Notes under the pieces: model-generated
Told to the model about the DNA's origin: nothing
Database searches by the model: none
What the model saw: the letters and a program-made list of their open reading frames with translations, nothing else
Assembly (NCBI RefSeq): GCF_000515215.1
Contig: NZ_KI911557.1
Location: 868,001 to 932,000 of the forward strand
Length of the DNA: 64,000 nt
Source of the DNA: Methylomonas sp. 11b
Lineage (GTDB): Bacteria; Pseudomonadota; Gammaproteobacteria; Methylococcales; Methylomonadaceae
Direction: 5' to 3'
Shown: positions 33,670-43,758 of the stretch, in pieces
How the letters are laid out: each line of letters begins with the position of its first letter
Numbering within the stretch: the first letter of the stretch is position 1
Program-made: the position numbers and the translations under genes

Positions 33670-34775
33670 GGCTCGGTAGCGGCAATGTCCGGCAAATTCT
33701 GGTAAACCAGCTCAACGGTCTGGTTTTCGGTTAAGGCTTTGACGACAGCCGGCAAAGGTTCCGCCAAGATGCCGGGCAAATCCTGCTCCAAGGGACTCAT
33801 GATCGGAAAGGCCAATTTCTCCAGCGGCGGGCAAAAGCCAGCCTCCACGCCGGGCTTGTTGCCGCGCGCATCAACCCGGTACCAACCGTGTTGCGGCAGG
33901 TAAACTACGTTCAAACCGTGCAGGCAGAAAGGCGGCTGGTCGCCGTCTATCGTCAATCGCTGGTAACACAGTCCAGCCGGAATACCGTTGGCGCGCAACA
34001 ATGCGGCCAACAAATGGCTTTTGGCATAGCAGTAGCCGGTACCGTGGATTAACACCTCGGAGGCTTTACAGGTCACCGGGTTCAGCCGGTAGTCCCAGCT
34101 ATGCTTGATTTGGTCGCGGACGAATTCGAAACAGCGCTTGGTGATTGCTACCTCATCGGCGCTGCCGTCCGCCAGTTTTCCGGCTTGGGCGACGATGGCC
34201 GGATGTTGGCTATCGATATAAAGACTGCTGCTGAGGTAAGGCTTCATGTCCGGCAAGCGCTTTACCGCGCGTTGGATTTTGGTTAACACGCCGGTCAGTA
34301 ATGAAACGATTTCCGGCGCGGCCAACAGTTCCGCTTCGCTGATATTGGTACTCGGCAACGCCAAGGTGATCGAGGCAGCTTCTATCAGCGTGGCTGACAT
34401 GGTGACCAAGGTTTCCCGGAGCGCGGCATCGGCGTGGTGGGCGCGCGGCGCGGCGTTCAATACCGCCACCGGTTTTTCAGCAAAGCCCTCAAATGCCACC
34501 AACCAATCCAGCGCATTTTTGACGGTGCCGGTAACACCGTGGGCATATTCCGGGCTGGCGATCAGCAAGGCATCCGCCGCGGCCACTTCGTTGCGCAAGT
34601 GCTGTGCGACGCCGGGAAGCGCGCTTTCCAAATCCGGATTGTATAAGGGCAAGTCGCCAAGCCCAGAAAACAAACGAACTTCGATGGGGGCCGGCGCTAA
34701 ATACTTCACAGTGCGCAGCACAGCGGAATTAATGGACGCCGCCCGTAAGCTGCCGGATAAAGCCAATATTTTCAT
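33666..34775 (-). CDS. NADPH-dependent FMN reductase fused to a transglutaminase-like domain
   Basis: Single 369-residue ORF. Residues 1-175 are an SsuE/ChrR-like flavodoxin-fold FMN reductase (LALSGSLRAASINSAVL, LIASPEYAHGVTGTVKNALDW, AVLNAAPRAHHADAALRETL). Residues about 185-369 form a transglutaminase-like cysteine hydrolase domain with Cys249 (GTGYCYAKSHLL), His286 (CLHGLNVVYL) and Asp302 (YRVDARGNKPG), a plausible catalytic triad. I see no frameshift or internal start that would split it. Downstream genes are GNATs, so a small-molecule modification role is possible. Function unknown. Confidence 0.8.
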   Translation of the reverse strand: MKILALSGSLRAASINSAVLRTVKYLAPAPIEVRLFSGLGDLPLYNPDLESALPGVAQHLRNEVAAADALLIASPEYAHGVTGTVKNALDWLVAFEGFAEKPVAVLNAAPRAHHADAALRETLVTMSATLIEAASITLALPSTNISEAELLAAPEIVSLLTGVLTKIQRAVKRLPDMKPYLSSSLYIDSQHPAIVAQAGKLADGSADEVAITKRCFEFVRDQIKHSWDYRLNPVTCKASEVLIHGTGYCYAKSHLLAALLRANGIPAGLCYQRLTIDGDQPPFCLHGLNVVYLPQHGWYRVDARGNKPGVEAGFCPPLEKLAFPIMSPLEQDLPGILAEPLPAVVKALTENQTVELVYQNLPDIAATEP

Positions 34776-34782
34776 GGCAATG

Positions 34783-35214
34783 CTAGATGTTGAATGTCAG
34801 GGAAAAGTGGTGGCTGCTCAGTCGAAAGCCCTTGTTAAGATACAAACGATGGGCATGATGACGCTGATAGCCGGAATCCAAATGCACACCCGGACAGCCG
34901 TGCGCTTGCGCATGTTCGATCAGCCAATCGAGCAAGGCGCCGGCGAAGCCTTGCGACGTTTCGCCGCTTAGCGTGGCTAAATCATCAATATACAAAACTT
35001 TGCCCCAGGCCAAAAACTCGGCGAAACGAAAACCCGCCACGCTTTTAACCGTGCCTTGCTGTCTAACAGCCAGAATTTGGTAGGACTGCGTTTGCTGGCG
35101 GCGAACCTGGGCCAGAAACTGATCCGCCTCAATATGCGGGCGCAACTCGTGGAACACCGGAAAACAGGCTTGAATTTCGGCGTCGGTATTGGCAATAAAT
35201 ATATCGAGAGTCAT
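34783..35214 (-). CDS. GNAT-family N-acetyltransferase
   Basis: 143-residue GNAT protein from the ATG at 35214 (MTLDIFIANTDAE); an upstream in-frame TTG is less likely. It contains VAGFRFAEFLAWGKVLYIDDLATL, an acetyl-CoA loop region (GETSQGFAGALLDWLIEHAQ) and the C-terminal HLDSGYQRHHAHRLYLNKGF. It lies 7 bp before the FMN reductase-transglutaminase fusion and probably heads that three-gene operon. Confidence 0.8.
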   Translation of the reverse strand: MTLDIFIANTDAEIQACFPVFHELRPHIEADQFLAQVRRQQTQSYQILAVRQQGTVKSVAGFRFAEFLAWGKVLYIDDLATLSGETSQGFAGALLDWLIEHAQAHGCPGVHLDSGYQRHHAHRLYLNKGFRLSSHHFSLTFNI

Positions 35215-35319
35215 GGGGTATCGCTTAACAAACAAAAGGATGGCCGTTGGCTTAAAAGAGCATTTCGATTTTTGCTTTCAGCGCCGAGACTCAAGAGGGG
35301 GCACACCTGTCCAGAGACA

Positions 35320-36240
35320 TCATTTGCTCGCGCCTGACGCCTCTGTCCGCTTGGCCCGTGAACCGTGGGCGCTGTTCATAAATACGATAGCTCCGATAAT
35401 GATCGCCGACGCACTCAGGATGCGCGGCGTGAGCGGTTCGTTCGCGAACCAGTTGCCTAACAACACCGCTACCAGCGGATTGACGTAAGCGTATGTCGCT
35501 ACCAGCGGGATCGGCGCATTCTGCAGTAGCCAGGCGTAAGACGCGAAACCGATCATAGAGCCGAACACTATCAGATACGCCAAGGCCAGCCAGGAGTTAA
35601 GCGATACCTGGGACAGGTTGAAAACACTCCATTGTTCGCTGAGCGCACTGACAAGCAACAAGGCAAAGCCGCCGGCCAGCATTTCCGCACCGGTTGTCAT
35701 CAGCGCCGTCTTCGGCAAATCCGCGCTCTTGCTGTAGATTGAACCCACGGCCCAAAGCAAACTGGCGAGCAGTAGCGCCGCTACACCGGGCATGTTTAAT
35801 GGCATACCGTCCGAAAACACCGACGGACCGACCAGCAGGTAAATTCCCAGGAAGCCTATGATAAGGCCGACCAGTACGCGTAGCGTCGGCCGGACGCCGT
35901 TAGGTCTGAGTGCGTCGGCAATCACCAGAAACATAGGCACGGCACCGATGATCAGCGCGGCAACGCCGGACGGGACGGTTTGTTCGGCCCAACAGACCAA
36001 GCCGTTGCCGCCGAGCAATAACAAAATACCGACAATAGCGGCCGAACGCCACTGCCTTAAGGTCGGCGCGGCATCGCCGGCCAAACGCCGCCAGGCCAGC
36101 AAAATGGCGCCGGAAACCACAAAACGCAATCCGGCCGACAAAAATGGCGGCAAGGTCTCGACCACAAAGCGAATCATCAAATAAGTCGATCCCCACACCA
36201 GATAAACGGCCAACAACGCGGCCCAAATCTTCGCCTTCAT
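35320..36240 (-). CDS. EamA/DMT-family transporter (YedA-like)
   Basis: 306-residue drug/metabolite transporter with about ten membrane helices in two EamA repeats. The start KIWAALLAVYLVWGSTYLMIRFVVETLPPFLSAGLRF is the classic opening of the YedA/RhaT-like group, and the second repeat begins near NMPGVAALLLASLLWAVGSIYSK. Such proteins export amino acids or other metabolites. The gene stands alone with no linked biosynthetic genes. Confidence 0.88.
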   Translation of the reverse strand: MKAKIWAALLAVYLVWGSTYLMIRFVVETLPPFLSAGLRFVVSGAILLAWRRLAGDAAPTLRQWRSAAIVGILLLLGGNGLVCWAEQTVPSGVAALIIGAVPMFLVIADALRPNGVRPTLRVLVGLIIGFLGIYLLVGPSVFSDGMPLNMPGVAALLLASLLWAVGSIYSKSADLPKTALMTTGAEMLAGGFALLLVSALSEQWSVFNLSQVSLNSWLALAYLIVFGSMIGFASYAWLLQNAPIPLVATYAYVNPLVAVLLGNWFANEPLTPRILSASAIIIGAIVFMNSAHGSRAKRTEASGASK

Positions 36241-36545
36241 TCTGTAAACGCCTGACTAATTACAGTTTCTACGTGCTCCTCTGCCAGCCAAGGGCGTAAC
36301 GACCAGGACGTATATTTTTTGTTGCCAATAATTGAGGTGGGTGCCATGAAACAGCCTATCGGTTGGAAAATCGGTTAAAGCGTATCGAAGCTTTGCTAAG
36401 ACATGGGTTGCCCACCGGGACAAAGGTTTGTAACCCGCCATGCATCCGGTAATGACAAAGCTTATGCGGTGATAAAACGTCCATGCGTGTGAAAATGTTG
36501 AAGAATGCCAATTGTTTGAGAGTCTGTTAGACCTAAAGGGTTTGC
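36241..36545. other. Intergenic stretch with a doubtful small - strand frame
   Basis: A 61-codon - strand frame (36256-36441) lacks a convincing ribosome site and looks like part of a dispersed repeat. No promoter or terminator could be assigned with confidence. Confidence 0.3.
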
Positions 36546-38321
36546 TTATTTTTTCCGCAATAAATATCCGGAATAGGCGACAAAATCTTGGCCATTGATC
36601 GTCTCCAGCCGAACGGTTTCCTGCATGCCTCGTCCCAGCCCAAGAATGACGGCTGCATTTTCCGATACCGGTGCAATGGGAAAAGTCAGATTATTCATGT
36701 CGAAAGTGGGGATGGAATACTCCAGCATCAAAAAACCGTCCCGTTCGCGTAGCGCGCATTTTTCCGGAACCATCGCCGCACCTTCGGCAAGATTCACAAT
36801 CTCGTATTCGCCCAGACGGCTACGCATGGAGTCGGGAATCGCTACCGGTTGAATTTTCTCGCCCAACACAAAGGTTTGGCCGTGCCAATGGGCCAGCGCC
36901 AGGTCATGACCGTCGACATGGCGCACCGATACGCCCACTTCGGTCAGTTGCTTGGGTTGTAGCGGTATCAATCCCAGCAGCTTGTAGCGAATGCCGAATT
37001 TGCCATCATCCCTGCCGACCAAATCCATGCTGCTGCCGTTCAACTCGGTGGACAGGGTATCGCCATCCGCCGTTAACTTGATGTAGCCCAGCGCGGTTGC
37101 ATATTGCCCGGCCGCCAACTGCTGTTCTTGCGGGGTTAAGCCGCGGGTTTCGACCACGGGTGTTTCGGTTTCCTCCGGCGGCGGCATACCGGTTTTTATC
37201 GCAACCGCCAGTTTTAGGGCTTTATCGGTGACTTTGTCGATCAAGTCGCCGGTGGGCGGGGAATTCGCCAACACGACCACGCCCAGCTTGTGTTCCGGCA
37301 GCACCGTCAGCAAGCTACGATGAAAAAGCGTGGCTCCGCCGTGTGCGGCGACATCGCCGATACCGGGCTTGCTGGTCAAGAACCAACCCAAACCGGTTTT
37401 GGTGCCCACATCCAGCGCCACATCCTGGTTTTGCTGGCGCAGCATTTCATGCAGAGTTTCCGGTTTCAATATGAGCCGGCCATTGGTTTTGCCGTCCGCC
37501 AAGACCATGGCGATAAAGCGGCTTAGGTCCAAGACATTCGCGTTCAAGCCCCCGGCCGGCATATCGCGCAGCGCCACTTCCGTCTGTTCGTGATCATTTT
37601 TATAGGCTTTCGAGGCCAGTTCCCCCTCGATGCCAAGCGAAAAAGCCGCATTCGTCATCCCGAGCGGTTTTAACAACTGACGGTCGGCATAACTGCTGAA
37701 ATCCTGGCCTGTAAGCCGTTCCAACATCGTCCCTAATAAGGTGATGCCCAGATTCGAATAGGCCCAGATACGATTGGGCGGATAAGCGACGTATTCGTCT
37801 TTCAGCATGCCGACAAGCTGACTGAACGGCGCCGGAGTTTTAGTCCACATGCCATTGCCTCTATCGCCCGGCAAACCGGAATGATGCGTCATGATATTGC
37901 GTGGCGTTATCGGCCCGGCCTCCGGGAAGCGGCTTTTGATGGCGAAATTTGGCAGATAGGTTTGCAACGGTCGATCAATATCCAGTTTGCCTTGCTCGGC
38001 GAGTTGCATCACCAGCGTATCGGTGAATAGTTTGGAGATGGAGCCGACTCGATAAACCGTTTCCGGTGTGGCGGCAATCTGCTTGGCTTGATCGGCGTAG
38101 CCGAAACCTTGCGACCAGACGACCTGTTGATCGTCCACCACGGCAATACTCAAACCTTCCACGTCCTGTGCGGACATTTCCTGTTCAATCAGCCAGGCAA
38201 GATGGGCTTTGAGGTAACTGTAATCACCGCGTTGTACCGTATCCGGCATTAGCGGCGGCGAACCGGCGCAACCGCTTAGCACCAGCAATATCGCGCTTAA
38301 ATATGTCAAATAGGTTTTCAT
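36546..38321 (-). CDS. Serine hydrolase of the beta-lactamase/class C (PBP4*-like) family, lipoprotein
   Basis: 591-residue lipoprotein (lipobox LSGC, Cys18). The N-terminal domain (about 35-380) is a class C beta-lactamase-like serine hydrolase with the SxxK motif SISK (Ser94-Lys97) and a YSN motif in WAYSNLGIT. Toward the end of that domain, AAHGGATLFHRSLL gives the H(G)G-type third motif. The C-terminal third is a beta-rich domain of unknown function. Relatives act as esterases or D-amino-acid peptidases rather than true beta-lactamases. Confidence 0.87.
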   Translation of the reverse strand: MKTYLTYLSAILLVLSGCAGSPPLMPDTVQRGDYSYLKAHLAWLIEQEMSAQDVEGLSIAVVDDQQVVWSQGFGYADQAKQIAATPETVYRVGSISKLFTDTLVMQLAEQGKLDIDRPLQTYLPNFAIKSRFPEAGPITPRNIMTHHSGLPGDRGNGMWTKTPAPFSQLVGMLKDEYVAYPPNRIWAYSNLGITLLGTMLERLTGQDFSSYADRQLLKPLGMTNAAFSLGIEGELASKAYKNDHEQTEVALRDMPAGGLNANVLDLSRFIAMVLADGKTNGRLILKPETLHEMLRQQNQDVALDVGTKTGLGWFLTSKPGIGDVAAHGGATLFHRSLLTVLPEHKLGVVVLANSPPTGDLIDKVTDKALKLAVAIKTGMPPPEETETPVVETRGLTPQEQQLAAGQYATALGYIKLTADGDTLSTELNGSSMDLVGRDDGKFGIRYKLLGLIPLQPKQLTEVGVSVRHVDGHDLALAHWHGQTFVLGEKIQPVAIPDSMRSRLGEYEIVNLAEGAAMVPEKCALRERDGFLMLEYSIPTFDMNNLTFPIAPVSENAAVILGLGRGMQETVRLETINGQDFVAYSGYLLRKK

Positions 38322-38610
38322 CTGGTCCTTGAAGGGGTGATCATCGATTAGTCGGCCAGCAAGATTTTAAGCCCGTGTGGCTGGGGCTGCGAGGCTTTTT
38401 CCAAAGCCATGTTGGGACGCGGATAGTATTTGGCGAGCCCATTCCAGTCAAACGTTTTAACAGTGCTGCCTTGAGCCTACGTGATGGCAGACTTTAACAT
38501 CGGAAGTAGTTGCACGTTGAGTGATGATTGCAGTGTTCATTTTTTGTGTAACGGTTTGAGTCAGTATTTTGCCATGTTAGCAAACTCGGCCGGCAATGGG
38601 TTCGGAACGA

Positions 38611-39084
38611 TCATAGCCCTACCCCGACCGGAAACGCCGTCTTATCCACCACGCGCCGCAACACGAAGCTGGAATGCACCCCGGTCACGCCGGGAATACC
38701 GGTGATGCGTTTCAACAGCAATTCCTGGTAGGCATCCAAGTCCTTGACCATAACCTTGAGCTGATAATCGGCGGTCTGGCCGGTGATCAACAGGCATTCC
38801 ATCACTTCCGGAATGCCGGCAATCGCCGCTTCGAAGGTGCTGAAACGTTCCGGCGTGTGTTGGTCCATCGAAATGTGGATCAAGGCCATCAGCGTCAGAC
38901 CCAAGGCTTTGGCATCCAGCAGCGCCCGGTAGCCGACGATCAGGCCGCCCTCCTCCAACGCTCGCACCCGTCGCAAGCAAGGCGACGGCGATAAGCCGAT
39001 GCGATCAGCCAACTCCTGATTGCTGATGCGGCCATCGGCTTGCAGGATGTTCAAAATTTGCCTGTCGTAGCGATCCAGTTCCAT
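38611..39084 (-). CDS. Lrp/AsnC-family transcriptional regulator
   Basis: 157-residue feast/famine regulator. N-terminal HTH in residues 1-60 (LDRYDRQILNILQADGRISNQELADRIGLSPSPCLRRVRALEE) and a C-terminal RAM ligand domain (ALIHISMDQHTPERFSTFEAAI, VMECLLITGQTADYQLKVMVKDLDAYQELL). It is divergent from leuA, with a 160-bp AT-rich spacer, and may control it. Confidence 0.9.
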   Translation of the reverse strand: MELDRYDRQILNILQADGRISNQELADRIGLSPSPCLRRVRALEEGGLIVGYRALLDAKALGLTLMALIHISMDQHTPERFSTFEAAIAGIPEVMECLLITGQTADYQLKVMVKDLDAYQELLLKRITGIPGVTGVHSSFVLRRVVDKTAFPVGVGL

Positions 39085-39246
39085 AAAATACCCGATATTT
39101 ACATATTAAAACAATTAAATAAACAATATTCCAGTTAGATAGCAATATTCTATCAATGATTTGTGTTTTATATGGCATAAACGCAATCGCCTAGCGGACG
39201 GTTTGGCTTATCTTATCGGCATCCCATTGACCGAGAGCATTCAGCC

Positions 39247-40977
39247 ATGTTGACCAATCCTTCTTGCAAATACCATCCATTCCCACCTGTGGCGCTTGCC
39301 GACCGCCGATGGCCCAATCGCACAATCAGCCAAGCGCCGATCTGGATGAGCACAGACTTGCGCGACGGCAACCAAGCCTTGTTCGAACCGATGAACGCCG
39401 AACGCAAATTGCGCCTGTTCCGCACCTTGTGCGGCATCGGTTTCAAGGAAATCGAAGTGGCGTTTCCGTCGGCCTCGCAGACTGATTTCGATTTCGTGCG
39501 CCGTTTGATAGACGAGGCGTTGATCCCCGAAGACGTCACCATCGAAGTGCTCAGCCACGCCCGCGAACCGTTGCTCCGCCGAACCGTCGAAGCCCTGCGC
39601 GGTGCGCGCTCGGCCATCGTGCATATCGTCAACGCGACCTCCCCACCGTTTCGCGAACTGGTATTGGGCATGAGCCGGGCCGAGGTATTGGCGATGGCCG
39701 TCAATGCGGTGCGGCTGGTCAAACAATTGACCGCCGAACAGCCGCAAACCCAATGGCGCTTGCAATACAGCCTGGAAACCTTCAGCGCCACCGAACCGGA
39801 TTTCGCCGTCGAGTTTTGCGATGCGGTCAGCGCCGCCTGGGGCGCGACACCGGACAACAAGATCATTCTGAATTTACCGTCATCGGTGGAAACCGCGACG
39901 CCGAACGTCTACGCCGACCAGATCGAATGGGTGCACCGCCATATCGCCCGCCGCGACAGCGTCATCCTCAGCGTGCATCCGCACAACGACCGCGGCACTG
40001 CGGTAGCCGCCGCCGAACTGGCGTTGATGGCTGGTGCCGAGCGCGTCGAGGGTTGCTTGTTCGGCAACGGCGAACGCACCGGCAACGTGGATTTGGTGAC
40101 GCTGGCATTGAATCTGTATACCCAGGGCGTGGCGCCGGGCTTGGATTTTTCCGACATCAATGCGGTGGTAGGCGATTTCGAGGCTTGTACCGGCCTAAGC
40201 GTGCCGCCGCGCCAACCCTATGCCGGCGAGTTGGTGTTCACCGCATTTTCCGGCTCACACCAGGACGCGATCAAGAAAGGATTTGCCGCGCGGCAGCCAG
40301 ATAGTGTCTGGAATGTGCCCTATCTGCCGTTCGATCCGGCCGACGTCGGCCGCGGTTACGACGCGGTGATCCGCATCAACAGCCAGTCCGGCAAGGGCGG
40401 CATCGCCCATTTGCTGGAAAGCCATTATGGCGTCGTGTTGCCGCGCCGTCTGCAGGTGGAGTTTTCGCAAATAGTGCAAGGCCATGCCGACCGCCAAGGC
40501 GGTGAAATCGGCGCGGGCCAGTTATGGCGATTGTTCGCACAGACGTATCTCGATGTGGCAAAGCCTATGCGTTATCTCGGCCATCAATTGTCCGAGCATT
40601 CGCAAGGACAAGGCATACAGCTGCAAATCGAATGCGACGGCGAACCGCGCGCATTGATGGGCGTGGGTAACGGACCGATAGCCGCTGCCATCCAGGCTTT
40701 AGGCTCGCTCGGCGGCGCAGTGTCGGTGTGCAGCTACGAGGAACGCTCGGTCGGCAGTGGCGGCGATGCCCAGGCCTGCGCCTTTGTCGAACTAACGGCT
40801 GCGAACGGCTCAACCGCCTATGGTGTCGGCCTGGACGGCAACATCGTCACCGCATCCATCAAGGCGCTGATCGGTGGCTGCAATCGCTTGGCCAAGGATA
40901 CCGGCTGGCAACGCGGCGAGTTTGATAACGGCGGTTTTAGCGCGGATAGCACGCCAGCCGTAACCCCTACAGAGTGA
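39247..40977 (+). CDS. leuA: 2-isopropylmalate synthase (LeuA, long type)
   Basis: First committed enzyme of leucine synthesis: acetyl-CoA plus 2-ketoisovalerate. The 576-residue protein has the HMGL-like TIM barrel (WMSTDLRDGNQALFEPMN near residue 35; metal ligands in LSVHPHNDRGTAVAAAELALMAGAERVEG near 240; GNGERTGNVDL near 275) and a C-terminal LeuA allosteric dimer domain (about 440-550). The YHPFPPVALADRRWP start is typical of the actinobacterial-style long LeuA. It is divergent from an Lrp regulator. A second LeuA-like protein is encoded at 47293. Confidence 0.93.
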   Translation: MLTNPSCKYHPFPPVALADRRWPNRTISQAPIWMSTDLRDGNQALFEPMNAERKLRLFRTLCGIGFKEIEVAFPSASQTDFDFVRRLIDEALIPEDVTIEVLSHAREPLLRRTVEALRGARSAIVHIVNATSPPFRELVLGMSRAEVLAMAVNAVRLVKQLTAEQPQTQWRLQYSLETFSATEPDFAVEFCDAVSAAWGATPDNKIILNLPSSVETATPNVYADQIEWVHRHIARRDSVILSVHPHNDRGTAVAAAELALMAGAERVEGCLFGNGERTGNVDLVTLALNLYTQGVAPGLDFSDINAVVGDFEACTGLSVPPRQPYAGELVFTAFSGSHQDAIKKGFAARQPDSVWNVPYLPFDPADVGRGYDAVIRINSQSGKGGIAHLLESHYGVVLPRRLQVEFSQIVQGHADRQGGEIGAGQLWRLFAQTYLDVAKPMRYLGHQLSEHSQGQGIQLQIECDGEPRALMGVGNGPIAAAIQALGSLGGAVSVCSYEERSVGSGGDAQACAFVELTAANGSTAYGVGLDGNIVTASIKALIGGCNRLAKDTGWQRGEFDNGGFSADSTPAVTPTE

Positions 40978-41459
40978 AACAGGAGACAACATTGAATACT
41001 TATCGCAGGAATGCCCAGGATTACGCACAAAACTCGCAAGCCCAACAGTAATGGGCCGAAGAACTGATGGCAAAGCCCATATGGCTATGGTCTTGCTCGA
41101 GATTGAAGCGGAGAAATCGACAAAACGTTGGCCTGCATGGCCTGAAATAGCGAAGCGTTTTCGGAAGAATGGGAGGCCTTTTTCCGTGCGAGTATTCTTC
41201 GATATTCGCACGGCTTTCATGCTCAAATGCTTATCTGATTGTGTCAGTTCGGCCAAAATTCGCCAGAAGAAACGAAAATGCCAATTGCAAACATCCAGCC
41301 AATAGCAGGCATAGGGTGTGGTGATTTTACTAACCGCACGAATCGCGAACGATGCGGAGCACGTTGTTTACCGCATCCTCCGGGCTACCTTCAAACTGCT
41401 CCATACTTTATTTCTTTTCGTTTATTTTCCAAAATGCGGTTTATTTAAAATTAGTACGG
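40978..41459. other. Gene-free interval between leuA and TonB receptor 3
   Basis: No credible ORF on either strand. A stem-like GTGCGA...TCGCAC repeat near 41188-41213 could be part of a transcript end. The segment from about 41404 is the left copy of a ~110-bp direct repeat shared with 43759-43870. Confidence 0.4.
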
Positions 41460-41513
41460 TTAAAAATTAACCCTGATTTCCCCGTAAAAACTCCTACCCG
41501 CCAAGGGCAGGTC
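41404..41513. repeat. Direct repeat flanking TonB receptor 3, copy 1
   Basis: Covers the last codons of TonB receptor 3 and about 55 bp beyond. It closely matches 43759-43870 on the other side of the gene, including CCTGATTTCCCCGTAAAAA and the downstream TACTTTATTTCTTTT. Confidence 0.7.
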
Positions 41514-43625
41514 GTTGGGGATAGCGGCCGTGGGATTGCCGGCCAAGCTGGGTTCGCGGGCGTCCACGTCGAACAAATTCCGTACCGAGAACGCCACTTC
41601 GAAATGATCGTGGATATTCTTACGGCGCAAGGTCAGGTCGACCCAGGTGTAATCGTCTATGGCAGGGCGGTTGTCACCGGCGGCCCGTTCGCGACCGATG
41701 ATCCATTTGGCCTGAGGGGTGAATTGCCAGTCAGGGACAAATTCCCAGATGGTGCGCAGATAGACTTGGTGATGCGGCGCATAGCCGGCGTCTTGTTGGG
41801 CTGCGTTGTCCGTGGATTTCTGATAGGAATAGCTTCCCGCCAGTTTGAGGTTGTCTAGGGCTTTCCATTCGGCCTCCAGTTCGCCGCCGTAGCCGGTCTG
41901 GGTGCCGGTGTTCTGCGCGGTGGAGGAAGGCGCTCGGGTGTCAGGTACGTAGCGGATGATGTCCTTCCACCAATAATTGAAGACATTCAATCCCAGCCGC
42001 AGCTTATCGTGGGGCCGGTAATCGAAGGCCAGCTCGATGGTATCCATAGTTTCCGGCTTAAGACCTGAATTGCCCAGCTGCGCCGGATTGTTCGTGGCAT
42101 ACAATTCCGCGAAATTCGGCGCGCGGAAGGCGCTGCCATACATGAATTTGGTGGTGAGGTCGTATCGGGTTTCCCACACCAGGGCCGCCCGCGGGTTTAC
42201 CGTTTCGCCGAAGTCAGAATACCTGTCGTAACGCACTCCGCCGGTCAAGGCCCAATCCTTGGCGAATTTCCATTGGTCCTGAACGAAAAAGAAAAAATCC
42301 TTGCGGTCTTTTGTCGGCAAGAAGGTCGAGGAGGTACCTGAGACGTCTATCAGCGGTACACCGGGCATGAAAGGAATCGGAGTTCCCGTAGCCGGATCCA
42401 CGCCGAAGTTTTGGCTGACCTTAACCTTGTAAATGCTGTCGTAGTTGATGCCGGCGCCGAATCGCAAGATGTGATTTTCAAATCCATTATAAATCGCCGA
42501 CAGGTTGCCGCGGGCATGGCGTTCCCAGTTCTCCGGGTTGCCGATGTAGCCATTGGGAAAGGCTACCAAACCCACGGGATTGGCAAAATCGATCTGGCCG
42601 TTGGCGCCGATGGGCAGGCGAGCGCCGGGGGGAAACAGGGTCAGATTACGCTCGACAATCTGGCTGGTGTTCAGGTAGCTGAGTTGCCCCGTGACCTCCC
42701 AGTTATCGGCAAACTCGGCATTCTGATAGGTCAGGTCCGCATTCCAGCGGTCGCTGCCGTAACGATTGGTGGAATCCAGAGCCTGGGCGACACCGGCGCC
42801 GTTGCCAAAATTGCTGCGGTGCTGCAAGCCGCCGCGGAACCGCCAATGGTCGCGGGACAAATCCAGACGTGCGTCCAAATTGTCGCGCGACAGATTGACC
42901 GGACCGGGCGCCAGCGAGGCATGGGTGCCCAAAGCCTGGTCCAATTGGGTCTGCAAATCGTATTCGATAATGGATTTCTGCCCGGCAGAGGTGTGGTATT
43001 CCACGCTTGCGGCCACGTCGAAGCCGGCCCATTCGCCGCCGTGCAAGGCCCAGCCCTCGTAGGTGTCGAAACTGCCGACGCGGCCACCGACCTCCGTGCC
43101 TTCAATGTCCTGCTTGGTCTTGGTGATGATGTTAATCACCCCGGCGAAGGCATCGGCGCCATACACGGCCGACCCCGGCCCGCGCACCACCTCAATGCGG
43201 GCGATGGACTGTATCGGCATACCGCCCCAAATTTGCCCCCTATCGCCGGCAAACGAGTTGCTGATGGGTATGCCGTTAACCAGCACCAGAACCTGCGGGT
43301 TGAATGCCGAATGGATTCCGCGAAAAGTGTAAATGGGGTTGTAACCGCTATTGCTGCGCGCTACGTGCAAGCCTGGCACGGTTTCCAGCACCTCGTCGAT
43401 GTCCGTCGCACCCATGGCCTTGATGTCCGCCGCAGTGACGACCGATGCCACCGCTGGCGCCTTGCTCACCGGCTGCCGAGTGCCGGTGGCGATGCTGACC
43501 ATTTCCTCGCTGCCGTATATCTGTGCCAAGTCTTCTTCCTCGATAGACGATGCGGCCAGCGAGGCTGTCGCCCAGATCAATACTGGCGCGGCAGTCACAA
43601 GAGATACTGTCAAACTTTTCATCAT
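41460..43625 (-). CDS. TonB-dependent receptor (receptor 3, BtuB/FepA size)
   Basis: Outer-membrane receptor of about 721 residues; the start at 43625 (MMKSLTVSLVTAAPVLIWATASLA) follows a GGGGG ribosome site. The plug covers about 50-165 (SVVTAADIKAMGATDIDEVLETVPGLHVARSN, RIEVVRGPGSAVYGADAFAGVINIITKTK) and the barrel ends GRSFYGEIRVNF. Sequence style is that of vitamin B12, colicin or metal-complex receptors, but no cobalamin riboswitch was seen upstream. Its ends share a ~110-bp direct repeat, suggesting loss of a tandem paralogue. Confidence 0.88.
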   Translation of the reverse strand: MMKSLTVSLVTAAPVLIWATASLAASSIEEEDLAQIYGSEEMVSIATGTRQPVSKAPAVASVVTAADIKAMGATDIDEVLETVPGLHVARSNSGYNPIYTFRGIHSAFNPQVLVLVNGIPISNSFAGDRGQIWGGMPIQSIARIEVVRGPGSAVYGADAFAGVINIITKTKQDIEGTEVGGRVGSFDTYEGWALHGGEWAGFDVAASVEYHTSAGQKSIIEYDLQTQLDQALGTHASLAPGPVNLSRDNLDARLDLSRDHWRFRGGLQHRSNFGNGAGVAQALDSTNRYGSDRWNADLTYQNAEFADNWEVTGQLSYLNTSQIVERNLTLFPPGARLPIGANGQIDFANPVGLVAFPNGYIGNPENWERHARGNLSAIYNGFENHILRFGAGINYDSIYKVKVSQNFGVDPATGTPIPFMPGVPLIDVSGTSSTFLPTKDRKDFFFFVQDQWKFAKDWALTGGVRYDRYSDFGETVNPRAALVWETRYDLTTKFMYGSAFRAPNFAELYATNNPAQLGNSGLKPETMDTIELAFDYRPHDKLRLGLNVFNYWWKDIIRYVPDTRAPSSTAQNTGTQTGYGGELEAEWKALDNLKLAGSYSYQKSTDNAAQQDAGYAPHHQVYLRTIWEFVPDWQFTPQAKWIIGRERAAGDNRPAIDDYTWVDLTLRRKNIHDHFEVAFSVRNLFDVDAREPSLAGNPTAAIPNDLPLAGRSFYGEIRVNF

Positions 43626-43758
43626 GCCCCCTGCCGTGCAAAAGCGATTGCCGCTACTGAAAAAATAATGCGTCATCTACCTTGTCCACGCTCCCAATCA
43701 TCCAGTGCGATCGAGTACTTCGCTTTACCAAATAAAATAGCTCGGTTCAAACCGCCCC

